Notes: generated from the letters alone by a model not told the origin. Shown: positions 1-7,969, numbered from the stretch's first letter. The stretch is DNA of 9,373 nt from Parafilimonas sp. (GCA_025927795.1 JAICKT010000167.1:1-9373), one strand, 5' to 3'. Made by a program: numbers and translations.

Positions 1-824
1 ATATTTTGAACACGCACTCCAAAACCATGACCACCTTTTACATACATGTGCAGTTCAACAGAATGTTTTGCTGCAAGCCAATGATTATATAAACTTACAC
101 TGTGTGATGCAAGCCCAAGTTGATCATCACTCGCCGCGGCTAAAAACATTGGTGGTGCATCTGCGGGTATATTGGTTTGTAAAGAATCAGGCATAAAAGC
201 ATAAACAGGTGCAACAAAATCGGGTTTATTATCTGTAGTATAATTAAATGCTGATGAAGCGGCAACAGTGCCACCTGCAGAAAAACCAATGATGCCAATT
301 TTATCAGGTGAAATTTTATATTCACTTGCATGCTGGCGCACATAAGCAATAGCAGCACGACCATCACTTATCGCCATCGTGATAACATTTTTTGTTTGGT
401 CGTCTGATTCATCGTGATGCTGTATCATGTTCATCATGTCCTGAGCCGGGTTGCCTGTTAAACTATGAATCAATCTATACTTTAAAACAAAACAGGTAAC
501 GCCTTTTTTTACGAGCCAGTTGGCTACATCAATGCCTTCGCTGTTAATAGATAAAAGATGAAAGCCCCCACCCGGGCAAATTACAATTGCTGTTCCGTTT
601 GCAATAGATGGGTCTGGTGCATAAACAGTAAGTGTTGGTTTTGATACATCATACACAATGTTTGTTCTGAACATATTTTTACTGCTGTCCTGGAATTTTT
701 CATCCCAGTTCCAATTTTTAGAACCAGGCGCAGCGCCGTTGTATAATGGAATTACTTTTTGTTGAGCATGAAGTGTTGAAACTGAAATCAACAGGAATAC
801 AAAAAAGGAAAATTTTATTTTCAT
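1..824 (-). CDS. Secreted alpha/beta-hydrolase (esterase/acetylesterase-like), 3' end beyond window
   Basis: Reading the minus strand from ATG at 824 gives 274 codons without a stop before the window edge, so the C-terminus is missing, probably only a few tens of residues. The N-terminus is a Sec signal peptide (MKIKFSFFVFLLISVSTLHA, cut before QQ at 21-22), which places the enzyme in the periplasm or outside. Alpha/beta-hydrolase landmarks appear in order: an oxyanion-hole-like CPGGGFH (83-89), the nucleophile elbow GFSAGG with Ser182, an Asp in AASDDQ (233 or 234) and the catalytic His in GGHGFG (266). This matches the BD-FAE/acetylxylan-esterase-like group of small carbohydrate esterases; the substrate cannot be read from sequence. 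It lies 62 bp downstream of the GH3 gene on the same strand with no obvious promoter between, so the two are probably co-transcribed. A role in deacylating sugars for the GH3 enzyme is inference. Confidence 0.87.
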   Translation of the reverse strand, partial: MKIKFSFFVFLLISVSTLHAQQKVIPLYNGAAPGSKNWNWDEKFQDSSKNMFRTNIVYDVSKPTLTVYAPDPSIANGTAIVICPGGGFHLLSINSEGIDVANWLVKKGVTCFVLKYRLIHSLTGNPAQDMMNMIQHHDESDDQTKNVITMAISDGRAAIAYVRQHASEYKISPDKIGIIGFSAGGTVAASSAFNYTTDNKPDFVAPVYAFMPDSLQTNIPADAPPMFLAAASDDQLGLASHSVSLYNHWLAAKHSVELHMYVKGGHGFGVRVQN

Positions 825-886
825 AGAAATATATTTATAAAGGTCTTTGCTTATACATAACTTTTGAAACATTTAAAAAGGTTATG

Positions 887-3289
887 TCATTGTCCTACGG
901 CAGAAAAAGTATTTAAGTCCTCTATAAACCCGGTTTCCCTGGAAGTTGGTTTTAACTCATTAATATCCGTCTTCGGCAATAAAACTTTGTTTACTTTTTC
1001 AACAACAATTTCATTCGGCAAATTAAAATCTGCAGTTAAACGAATATCTGTTGATGAAGCGCCTGCTTTCAAAGTATATTTTCCTGCATCTGCAATCCAG
1101 GATTCTTTATCAGTATAAAAAGATGCAAGGTCGTTTGCAGTGAGTGTAAATTTTACTGTTTGCGTTTCGCCGGGTTTCAGCAATTTTGTTTTTGCAAATG
1201 CTTTTAATTCTTCTGAAGGCTTATCAATATTTGTATGTGGTGCACTTACATAAATTTGCACCACTTCTTTACCTGCATACTTTCCCTGGTTTGTAATTGT
1301 AATTGTTGCCGTAATATTTTTATCAAATGTTGATGAACTTAATCTTAAATTACCAAACGTAAAGTTGCCATACGATAATCCATAACCAAATTCATACGCA
1401 GGCTTTACATTAAATGTATTGAAATAACGATAGCCAACATACACCCCTTCTTCATACGTTACTTCAGCAGGAATTTGTTTTTGTCCGAAATTTCCGGCAG
1501 TTGCTTTTTCAGGAAATTCTCTGCCTGGAAAATTTTTCGCAGAAGATACATCTTCATACTTCACAGGAAATGTTGTTGCAAGTCTGCCCGATGGATTTAC
1601 TTTCCCGCTTAAAATATCTGTCATTGCATTCCCGCCTTCCAACCCCGGTTGCCATGCAAGTAAAATTGCATCTACTTCATCGCGCCAGCTTGCTATCTCA
1701 ATAACACCACCAATATTTAAAACAACAATTACTTTTTTATTTTGTGCATGAAATGCATCAGCAACTGTTTTTAAAATAGTTTTTTCTGTATCTGATAAAT
1801 TAAAATCATTTTCAATTTTTCTGTCTCTTCCTTCGCCCGCATTTCTGCCGATTGAAATAATTGCAACATCAGATGCTGATGCCTGTTTATCGATGAAATC
1901 AGCAGCAAACATTTTTTCTGCAGGCGGTGGTGTTGGATGCATAAACTCCTGGAAGAAATTTCCTTTCGGATGTTTTGCATGCTGATCTGCGAGATAAGAA
2001 ATGTAATTTGATTTTATATCATTATTTACAACATAACCTGCATTTGTTAAACCCTGTAATAAAGAAACAGTGTATGCTTTATTTACATCGCCGCTTCCCG
2101 TTCCGCCCGCAATTAATTCGTAAGCATTGTTGCCAAACAAAGAAATATTTTTTGCTGATTTTAACGGAAGCGTGTTATCATCATTCTTTAATAAAACCAT
2201 TCCTTCCGTTGCAGCTTCGCGTGAAACTTCAGCATCTTTTTTAAGATCAGGCTTATCAGAAAATTTATAATTTTTAAATGCCGGTGATTGCAGCATCACA
2301 TTTAAAATACCTTCAACATTTTCATCTAAAATTTTTTCATCTAATGTTCCGTTTTTCACTGCATCAATTATTGCCTGTGTTTGTTTGGGAGTGCCGGGCA
2401 TCAGTAAATTATTTCCTGCTTTTATTTGTGCAACAGGATCTTTTCCGCCAAACCAATCCGTCATTACAAAGCCTTTAAAGCCCCATTCTTTTCTTAAAAT
2501 AGTTGTGAGTAAATCATAATTTTCAGAAGTATAAACTCCGTTTACATAATTGTAAGAACTCATCACCGTCCATGGCTTTGCCTGCTTTACAACAATCTCA
2601 AAATTTTTCAGATAAATTTCACGCAATGCTCTTTCACTAATAATTTCATTCACAGAATTTCTATCTGTCTCCTGGTTGTTGGCTATAAAATGTTTTACTG
2701 ATGTTCCTACACCATTACCTTGTATACCATTTACTATAGCAGCAGCAATTTTTCCTGATACCAGCGGATCTTCCGAATAATACTCAAAATTTCTTCCGTT
2801 TAAAGGATTACGCTGAATGTTTAGTGCAGGTCCGAGAATGATATCAATTCCATAATCATGCACTTCACTGCCAAAAGCAACACCCACTTTTTTTACTACT
2901 GATGTATCCCATGTTGATGCAAGCAAAGTGCCAACGGGCCACGCAGTAGCATAATATGTAACGGAACTATCGTTGTTTCTTATCGGGTCAATTCTTACAC
3001 CTGCAGGACCATCGGACACAACCATTGAAGGAATGCCCAAACGCGGAATTGGAAACGTAGTTCCTGCAGCACCGGGTACTTTATTTTTTGTTACACCTAA
3101 AAAAGTGGTATCCTTATTTGCGCGATTCATGCTAAAGCCATTGCCCACAACAAATTTTGCTTTTTCTTCAAGCGTCATTGCTGCAACAATATCTTTAATA
3201 CTGCTTTTACCCAATTGCGGCGTTTGCGCTTTAATAAACCCTGTTGTTAATAAAAAATACAATACAAACTGTGTAAGAATTTTTTTCAT
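887..3289 (-). CDS. Secreted glycoside hydrolase family 3 (beta-glucosidase/beta-xylosidase type)
   Basis: This 800-residue protein has a Sec signal peptide (cleavage near KA|QT, residue 21) and no lipobox cysteine. The GH3 N-terminal barrel spans roughly 30-335, with the substrate-binding KHFIANNQETDR (199-210) and the nucleophile in GFVMTDWFGG (Asp278). The GH3 C-terminal alpha/beta domain follows from about 360 (EGMVLLKNDDNTLPL). It contains GRNAGEGRDR, where Glu486 sits at the usual acid/base position. A fibronectin-III-like domain occupies about 670-755 (GKEVVQIYVS, PSEELKAFAKTKLL). After it comes a tail of about 40 residues to the TGA stop. Both catalytic residues are present, so the enzyme should be active as an exo-acting beta-glycosidase, but GH3 substrate (glucoside, xyloside or other) is not predictable here. 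It is the first gene of the pair with the downstream esterase. Confidence 0.97.
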   Translation of the reverse strand: MKKILTQFVLYFLLTTGFIKAQTPQLGKSSIKDIVAAMTLEEKAKFVVGNGFSMNRANKDTTFLGVTKNKVPGAAGTTFPIPRLGIPSMVVSDGPAGVRIDPIRNNDSSVTYYATAWPVGTLLASTWDTSVVKKVGVAFGSEVHDYGIDIILGPALNIQRNPLNGRNFEYYSEDPLVSGKIAAAIVNGIQGNGVGTSVKHFIANNQETDRNSVNEIISERALREIYLKNFEIVVKQAKPWTVMSSYNYVNGVYTSENYDLLTTILRKEWGFKGFVMTDWFGGKDPVAQIKAGNNLLMPGTPKQTQAIIDAVKNGTLDEKILDENVEGILNVMLQSPAFKNYKFSDKPDLKKDAEVSREAATEGMVLLKNDDNTLPLKSAKNISLFGNNAYELIAGGTGSGDVNKAYTVSLLQGLTNAGYVVNNDIKSNYISYLADQHAKHPKGNFFQEFMHPTPPPAEKMFAADFIDKQASASDVAIISIGRNAGEGRDRKIENDFNLSDTEKTILKTVADAFHAQNKKVIVVLNIGGVIEIASWRDEVDAILLAWQPGLEGGNAMTDILSGKVNPSGRLATTFPVKYEDVSSAKNFPGREFPEKATAGNFGQKQIPAEVTYEEGVYVGYRYFNTFNVKPAYEFGYGLSYGNFTFGNLRLSSSTFDKNITATITITNQGKYAGKEVVQIYVSAPHTNIDKPSEELKAFAKTKLLKPGETQTVKFTLTANDLASFYTDKESWIADAGKYTLKAGASSTDIRLTADFNLPNEIVVEKVNKVLLPKTDINELKPTSRETGFIEDLNTFSAVGQ

Positions 3290-3346
3290 GAATTATAATT
3301 GTTGATGTAAGGAATTTTATGTGTGATGAAATCAAAATTATCTCTT

Positions 3347-3376
3347 CAAATTTAATTAACGTCTGAATGAGATGAA
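3347..3376 (-). promoter_or_regulatory. Candidate Bacteroidota-type promoter for the GH3 gene
   Basis: On the minus strand, TAAATTTG (3347-3354) matches the Bacteroidota -7 consensus TAnnTTTG. It is preceded after a 19-bp spacer by TTC (3374-3376), a two-of-three match to the -33 TTG. It would give a leader of roughly 50 bases before the GH3 start. A second -7-like box, TAATTTTG, lies at 3333-3340 but has no upstream partner. Both boxes are AT-rich and could occur by chance. Confidence 0.3.
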
Positions 3377-3525
3377 CCGAAAAAAAGCTGCGACATAAAT
3401 ATTTAAAAACCTTTTTTATATAAATGCCCTTTTGGGTTTTTTAAAAGCCCCAATTATTTATTTTAAAATTTAAGCCAACCTATCATTGCAAGAATTAATC
3501 GATAAAAAAATCTATATCCTTTTTT

Positions 3526-5094
3526 ATGGCACATTCAACCCTGATGCAAAAACTGCTTTCTCTTACTAAACTGGCTCATCATTCAAAAAAGAAAAATATT
3601 TCTGCAACAGAACTTGCGGAAGAACATCTATACAACCGAAGACAATTTTTGCAAACTTCGGGCATGGCAGCAGCGGCTGCAATTGTTCTTGCAAGTTGTA
3701 CAAAGATGGTAAAATCACCAGGCAACACTAACGAAAACAATCAGCCAAGAATTGCAATTGTAGGCGCTGGCATTGCCGGTTTAAATGCAGCATATACATT
3801 AAAGAAGCAAGGTTTTTCTTCAACATTGTATGAAGCCAGTACACGTGCAGGTGGCAGAATTTTCACTGCACAAAATATTTTAAATCCTGACTTAAGTACA
3901 GAACTGGGCGGCGAATTCATCGACAGTAATCACACTGATATGCGCAATCTTGCAGCAGAGTTTGGTTTCCCATTAATTAATTTATATGCGCACTCAGAGC
4001 TTAAGCTGCAACAAAACTTATATTATTTTGATGGAGTGAGTTATTCTGATGATGATTTTATAAATGGAATTGCGGCGTATATGCCTAAAATAAACAACGA
4101 TTACGATAAGCTAAGTGATATTATTAAATACAATTCTTATTCTGCTGTTGATAAGAAATTCGACAACATGAATATTGAACAATATTTTGATTCAATTGGT
4201 TTGCATGGTTGGCTAAGAGAATTATTATTAGTTGCTTACCTGGGAGAATACGGGTTGAATACATGGGAATGCAATGCAATTAATTTTTTGTTTCTGTTTG
4301 GTATTTCACCTGAAGGTGATGTTGCACTTTATGGCGGAAGTGACGAACGCTTTAAAATAAGTGGCGGCAATCAAAAAATTGTTGATGCATTGGCAAATCA
4401 ATTAAAAGATAATATCAGAACAGAACACAAACTGGTAAGCTTACAAAGCAGCGGAACAGGTTATGAATTATTTTTTGAAAATGTTTCTGATTCTGTAAAA
4501 GCAGATATTGTGTTACTCACTTTACCATTTAAAATTTTAAGAAATGTGGAATTGAAAATTGATCTGCCGCACGTAAAACGTTACGCAATTAATAATCTTG
4601 GCTATGGACATAATTCAAAATTATTTTTAGGATTTAACGGAAGACCATGGCGCACAAAATTTAATTGCGTTGGTATGAGTTATTCTGACAATGGCTCGCA
4701 AAATACCTGGGATAATAGTCAACGGCAACAAGGTGCAGATGGCGGGCTTACTGTTTACTTAGGTGGCGATGATGCAGTTGCATTGGAAAACGGGAGCGTA
4801 AAAGTGCAGGCAGAAAAATATTTAAACATGCTCAATCAATTTTATCCGGGCATTAAAAATGATTACAATAATAAAGCGTACCGCATGAACTGGAATTCTT
4901 ATCCATTTGCGAAATGTGGTTACAGTGCATGGAAGGTTGGTCAATATACAACCATTGCAGGCAGCGAAATTGAAACAGCAGGTAATTTATATTTTGCAGG
5001 CGAACATACATCTTACAATTTTCAGGGCTATATGAATGGCGGTGCTGCAACAGGACGCAGAGCCGCTGAAAATATTTTAAAGAAGATTGACTAA
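3526..5094 (+). CDS. FAD-dependent amine oxidase family protein with Tat-lipoprotein-like leader
   Basis: This 522-residue flavoprotein belongs to the monoamine oxidase/L-amino-acid oxidase-like superfamily. The ADP-binding Rossmann motif is RIAIVGAGIAGLNAAY (75-90), followed by LYEASTRAGGRI (101-112) and LGGEFIDSNHTDM. The C-terminal FAD-binding stretch is LYFAGEHTSYNFQGYMNGG (488-506), followed by GRRAAENIL. Lys365 in SKLFLGF lies where family members carry the conserved active-site lysine. The N-terminus has NRRQFLQTSG (38-46), a twin-arginine motif, then an alanine-rich segment ending in the lipobox LASC (Cys58). This suggests Tat export after folding with FAD, then lipid anchoring. The n-region of 37 residues is long; Met7 is the only other in-frame start before the RR motif. 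It is divergent from the GH3 gene and converges on the DinB-like gene. The amine substrate is unknown. Confidence 0.88.
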   Translation: MAHSTLMQKLLSLTKLAHHSKKKNISATELAEEHLYNRRQFLQTSGMAAAAAIVLASCTKMVKSPGNTNENNQPRIAIVGAGIAGLNAAYTLKKQGFSSTLYEASTRAGGRIFTAQNILNPDLSTELGGEFIDSNHTDMRNLAAEFGFPLINLYAHSELKLQQNLYYFDGVSYSDDDFINGIAAYMPKINNDYDKLSDIIKYNSYSAVDKKFDNMNIEQYFDSIGLHGWLRELLLVAYLGEYGLNTWECNAINFLFLFGISPEGDVALYGGSDERFKISGGNQKIVDALANQLKDNIRTEHKLVSLQSSGTGYELFFENVSDSVKADIVLLTLPFKILRNVELKIDLPHVKRYAINNLGYGHNSKLFLGFNGRPWRTKFNCVGMSYSDNGSQNTWDNSQRQQGADGGLTVYLGGDDAVALENGSVKVQAEKYLNMLNQFYPGIKNDYNNKAYRMNWNSYPFAKCGYSAWKVGQYTTIAGSEIETAGNLYFAGEHTSYNFQGYMNGGAATGRRAAENILKKID

Positions 5095-5100
5095 TTTATA

Positions 5101-5604
5101 TTAAGCAATAGATAATTCATCTGCTGAAGGACCATACATGCCGGGCACATTTACATCAAGCAAACGCAAAAAAACAGACAGTTGTCCCCGATGATGATAG
5201 AGATGATTCAATCCAACGTTTCTAATGTTTACTTTTTTAGGAGCAGTAATAAGAATTTGTTCTCCTCTGCGCATTGTATAGGGTGAATTGAGAAGTTCAT
5301 CAGAAGCCGATTCTAATAATTTAATTGCAGATTCTTTTCTTTCATCAAACAACTGTAAGATTGCTTCTGTACTTTCCTTTGCTTCGCGTTTAAATACAGC
5401 AGTTGCAAAATCAAACTCCGTTTGAGTAATTGCTCTGTCAATCCAAATCGGTATTTCAGCAATATGTGTTGCAAGTCTTCCAATCGTCATAGATTTCTCA
5501 TGAGGTTTCCACAATAATTTATCTGTTGGCACCCGTTCTAAAATTTTTCTTGTATTGTTTGATTCATGTTTGAATTCTGCAAGTAGTGCTTTGCTTATCG
5601 ACAT
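5101..5604 (-). CDS. DinB/YfiT-like four-helix-bundle protein
   Basis: The 167-residue product has the size and pattern of the DinB-like superfamily, four-helix proteins that bind a divalent metal through three histidines. Candidate ligands are His47 in RLATHIAEIP and His134/His138 in LNHLYHHRGQLSVFLRLL, the usual H-x3-H on the last long helix. An opening such as LLAEFKHESNNTRKILERVP and the phrase DKLLWKPHEKSMTIGRLATH are typical. There is no signal peptide, so it is cytoplasmic. Members include thiol-dependent transferases and many with no known reaction; nothing here narrows it. The stop lies 6 bp from that of the convergent amine oxidase, with no hairpin between them, and upstream it is divergent from the small secreted protein. 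Confidence 0.9.
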   Translation of the reverse strand: MSISKALLAEFKHESNNTRKILERVPTDKLLWKPHEKSMTIGRLATHIAEIPIWIDRAITQTEFDFATAVFKREAKESTEAILQLFDERKESAIKLLESASDELLNSPYTMRRGEQILITAPKKVNIRNVGLNHLYHHRGQLSVFLRLLDVNVPGMYGPSADELSIA

Positions 5605-5708
5605 AAATAATTATTTTTTAAAATGAATTCGCTGCAATGCTACTAAATAATCAGATTTTAAACTGATTGCAACGTGTTTAATATTTTGTTTGTCATTAAA
5701 TAAAAGGC

Positions 5709-6251
5709 ATGAAAAAAATTTCAATACTCTTTTTTTTAAGCTTTGTAACACTTCATGTTGTTGCACAAAAGCAAGACAAGATCTCTGGTTATTTTTTGTT
5801 TGATTATAATACGACTTTATATGATAGAACGCTTGGCAATAATCCTTCCGGTGTTGGCATTGGTGTACAAACAATGATAAATACAAAATCAATATTTAAT
5901 CCGCTCATTGAAATAAATGCACAAGGTGCTTTGGAAGATGATGATGTTTTCAGATTAACAAAAAATGGAGAAGGTGTACCGGATGCACGCGGAATAATAA
6001 ATGTATTTGCAGGCTCAGTGTTTAGAATTTCAAATCACTTTAATTTTTCGCTTGATATGGGACCAAGTTTTATAAACAGCAATACATATTTTGGCATAAA
6101 ACCATCTTGTAATTTTTACTTTTCAAAAAAGAAAAGAATAACAGCGCAGGTTTCTTATTTAAATATTTTCAATCGTGCACTAAATTATGAAGAAACAAAA
6201 AAGATTGATTTTGGTTCTTTAAATCTTAGTCTTGGAATTAAGTTATTTTAA
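5709..6251 (+). CDS. Small secreted protein, probable outer-membrane beta-barrel, function unknown
   Basis: I do not recognise a named family. The 180-residue product starts with a Sec signal peptide (MKKISILFFLSFVTLHVVAQ) cleaved before KQDK. The mature part alternates polar and hydrophobic residues in short segments: GYFLFDYNT, SGVGIGVQTMI, GIINVFAGSVFRIS, FNFSLDMGPSF, ITAQVSYLNIF and LNLSLGIKLF. It ends in Phe, as outer-membrane barrel proteins do for assembly. This resembles a small eight-strand barrel of the kind Bacteroidota encode in large numbers. The stop TAA overlaps the aroQ stop on the other strand by 4 bp. The upstream region (5605-5708) is shared with the divergent DinB-like gene; I found no clean TAnnTTTG box there. 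Confidence 0.8.
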   Translation: MKKISILFFLSFVTLHVVAQKQDKISGYFLFDYNTTLYDRTLGNNPSGVGIGVQTMINTKSIFNPLIEINAQGALEDDDVFRLTKNGEGVPDARGIINVFAGSVFRISNHFNFSLDMGPSFINSNTYFGIKPSCNFYFSKKKRITAQVSYLNIFNRALNYEETKKIDFGSLNLSLGIKLF

Positions 6252-6679
6252 CCTTCAGAAGTTTTATCAACAAACCATTTTACTGCAAGCTCATATCCTT
6301 TCAAACCTAAACCAAAAATGCTTCCTGCTGCTTTGCCGGATACATGCGATAATTTTCTGAATTCTTCACGTGCATGTACATTACTAATATGCACTTCAAT
6401 AACAGGTGTTTTAATTGAAGCAATCGCATCACCCAACGCAACTGATGTATGTGTGTATCCCCCGGGATTTAAAACAATGCCACTATAATCAAAACCTATT
6501 CTTTGTAATTCATTAATCAATTCGCCTTCAACATTGCTTTGATAATAATGAAATGCAACTGATGGGAACGCAAGTTTTAATTGTTCAAGAAAAACTTCAA
6601 ACGGAACATTACCATAAATATTTGTTTCGCGTTTGCCAAGTAAATTAAGATTGGGACCATTAATAATTGCAATCTTCAT
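6248..6679 (-). CDS. aroQ: 3-Dehydroquinate dehydratase, type II
   Basis: This cytoplasmic enzyme converts 3-dehydroquinate to 3-dehydroshikimate, the third step of the shikimate pathway to chorismate. The 143-residue length is normal for the dodecameric type II family. Diagnostic segments are INGPNLNLLGKRE (6-18), with Asn10 and Arg17, and IYG with the catalytic Tyr22 on the flexible lid. QSNVEGELI (47-55), NPGGYTHTSVALGDA with Asn71 and His77, and EVHISNVHAREEFR with Glu95 and His97 follow. All catalytic and substrate-binding positions known for the family are present. The form QSNVEG instead of QSNHEG is, as far as I recall, usual in Bacteroidota. The gene starts 23 bp downstream of mqnE, so co-transcription is likely. 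Its stop overlaps that of the convergent gene. Confidence 0.98.
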   Translation of the reverse strand: MKIAIINGPNLNLLGKRETNIYGNVPFEVFLEQLKLAFPSVAFHYYQSNVEGELINELQRIGFDYSGIVLNPGGYTHTSVALGDAIASIKTPVIEVHISNVHAREEFRKLSHVSGKAAGSIFGLGLKGYELAVKWFVDKTSEG

Positions 6680-6702
6680 GTAGCTAATGTAAGTAATGAA
6701 GG

Positions 6703-7878
6703 TTAATTGTAATATGGATTTATTTCTAATTCATGCACATCTTCAGTTGCATAATTTTTTATTTCATTATACAAGGTATCGCGTTCAACAGGTTCGCGTT
6801 TTACCTGTTTTATTAATGAAACAAGTTGCGCAGTAGATAATGCCGGGTTCTTTTCTTCGCTACCTGCCATTGAATAAATTTTTGTTGTATCATCAATTGT
6901 TCCATCTAAATCATTAACACCAAATGATAAACTTAATTGCGCATTTTGCCTGCCAAGCATAGGCCAGTATGCTTTCAAATGCGGAAAATTATCAAGATAC
7001 AAACGTGCAACAGCATAAGTTTTCATGTCTTCAATTAATGAACTTTCCGGCACATTGCTCATATCATTATCCTTGTTGCGAAACTTTAGTGGAATAAAAG
7101 TATTGAAGCCATGCGTTTCATCCTGCAGTTGCCGTAAACGTTCCATGTGGTCAATACGATGTTCATATCTTTCTATATGGCCGAACAACATAGTTGCATT
7201 TGTATGCATGCCTAATTCATGTGCCGTTTTATGAATATGCAACCAACCTTCTGTGTTCACTTTATCGGCGCAAATCTGTTCACGAATTTCAGGATGAAAA
7301 ATTTCTGCACCGCCACCGGGTAAAGAATCAAGACCGGCTTCGTGCAGTAAACGCATGCCATCTTCCACACTCAGTTTTGCTTTGCGAAACATATAATCAA
7401 GTTCAACTGCAGTAAAACCCTTAATATGTAAATCCGGTCGATATGCTCTTATTGAACGCAATAAATCTTCAAAAAAATACAAATTCATTTTTGGATGAAC
7501 ACCGCCAACAATATGTACTTCAGTAACAGGCTTGCCATCATATTTTTGTATGATGTGCATTATTTGCTCTTTGTTTAGTTCCCATCCTTCATCACGATGC
7601 GCATACAATCTTGAATAAGAACAAAAGTTGCACGAGAAAACACAAACATTTGTTGGCTCGATATGAAAATTTCGATTGAAATAAGTTTTGTTGCCATGTA
7701 ATTTTTCACGAACAAAATTTGCCAAAGCACCAACATAACCGAGTGAAGATTCTTTAAAAAGCAAAACACCGTCATCAAAAGTTAAGCGCGAATTATTCAA
7801 AACCTTTTCGCCGATGTTTTTAAGTTCAATATTTTCTTCAGCCTTAATTAATTCTTTTATATCTGCTGCATCAATCAT
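6703..7878 (-). CDS. mqnE: Aminofutalosine synthase, radical SAM (futalosine menaquinone pathway)
   Basis: MqnE joins 3-[(1-carboxyvinyl)oxy]benzoate, made from chorismate by MqnA, to the adenosyl part of S-adenosylmethionine to give aminofutalosine. This is an early step of the futalosine route to menaquinone. The 391-residue protein has the radical-SAM 4Fe-4S motif C79-x3-C83-x2-C86 within HIEPTNVCVFSCNFCSYSR. It also has EVHIVGGVHPK (120-130) and GLDSLPGGGAEIF (182-194), shared by MqnE and its paralogue MqnC. The HIEPTN opening and FCSYSRLYAHRDEGWEL favour MqnE, because MqnC usually has NINYTN and FCAF. Assignment to MqnE rather than MqnC is therefore good but not absolute. An in-frame TAA at 7888-7890 just upstream of the ATG fixes the start. 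aroQ follows 23 bp downstream; no other mqn gene is in the window. Confidence 0.93.
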   Translation of the reverse strand: MIDAADIKELIKAEENIELKNIGEKVLNNSRLTFDDGVLLFKESSLGYVGALANFVREKLHGNKTYFNRNFHIEPTNVCVFSCNFCSYSRLYAHRDEGWELNKEQIMHIIQKYDGKPVTEVHIVGGVHPKMNLYFFEDLLRSIRAYRPDLHIKGFTAVELDYMFRKAKLSVEDGMRLLHEAGLDSLPGGGAEIFHPEIREQICADKVNTEGWLHIHKTAHELGMHTNATMLFGHIERYEHRIDHMERLRQLQDETHGFNTFIPLKFRNKDNDMSNVPESSLIEDMKTYAVARLYLDNFPHLKAYWPMLGRQNAQLSLSFGVNDLDGTIDDTTKIYSMAGSEEKNPALSTAQLVSLIKQVKREPVERDTLYNEIKNYATEDVHELEINPYYN

Positions 7879-7882
7879 GCTG

Positions 7883-7890
7883 CAAAGTTA
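7883..7890 (-). promoter_or_regulatory. Candidate -7 promoter box immediately upstream of mqnE
   Basis: On the minus strand TAACTTTG fits the Bacteroidota -7 consensus TAnnTTTG exactly, and only four bases (CAGC) separate it from the mqnE ATG. Transcription would start at or next to the start codon, giving a leaderless or nearly leaderless mRNA. No -33 TTG is found at the usual spacing, which lowers confidence. Confidence 0.4.
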
Positions 7891-7969
7891 GCTTCAGGCA
7901 ATAAATAATAATAATTGTTTAATGTGGTAATTGTTAATTTAAACTAAGCGTGAGGAAAGAAACAGAGAA

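Noticed and set aside
140..367. 75-codon minus-strand frame rich in Leu
   Set aside because: It lies inside the esterase gene in another frame; the esterase frame carries the catalytic Ser, Asp and His motifs.
2973..3305. 110-codon plus-strand open frame opposite the GH3 gene
   Set aside because: It is antisense to the clearly coding GH3 N-terminus, has no domain pattern and no promoter; the same applies to the other antisense frames inside the GH3, amine oxidase, mqnE and ABC genes.
3427..3451. CCCTTTTGGG followed by a T run and AAAAGCCCC, resembling a terminator or alternative hairpins
   Set aside because: Stems are only 3-5 pairs with mismatches, and the site lies in a divergent gap with no upstream gene to terminate on either strand.
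4915..4919. Cys464 of the amine oxidase as a covalent FAD attachment like MAO-A/B
   Set aside because: The local sequence KCGY does not match the GGCY context of MAO, and the Cys is offset by one position, so covalent FAD is not supported.
5633..5671. Inverted repeats TGCAAT / ATTGCA and AATCAG / CTGATT in the dinB-barrel divergent gap
   Set aside because: Arms of 6 bp in AT-rich DNA share the same right arm and are likely by chance; no T run or conserved spacing supports a terminator or operator.
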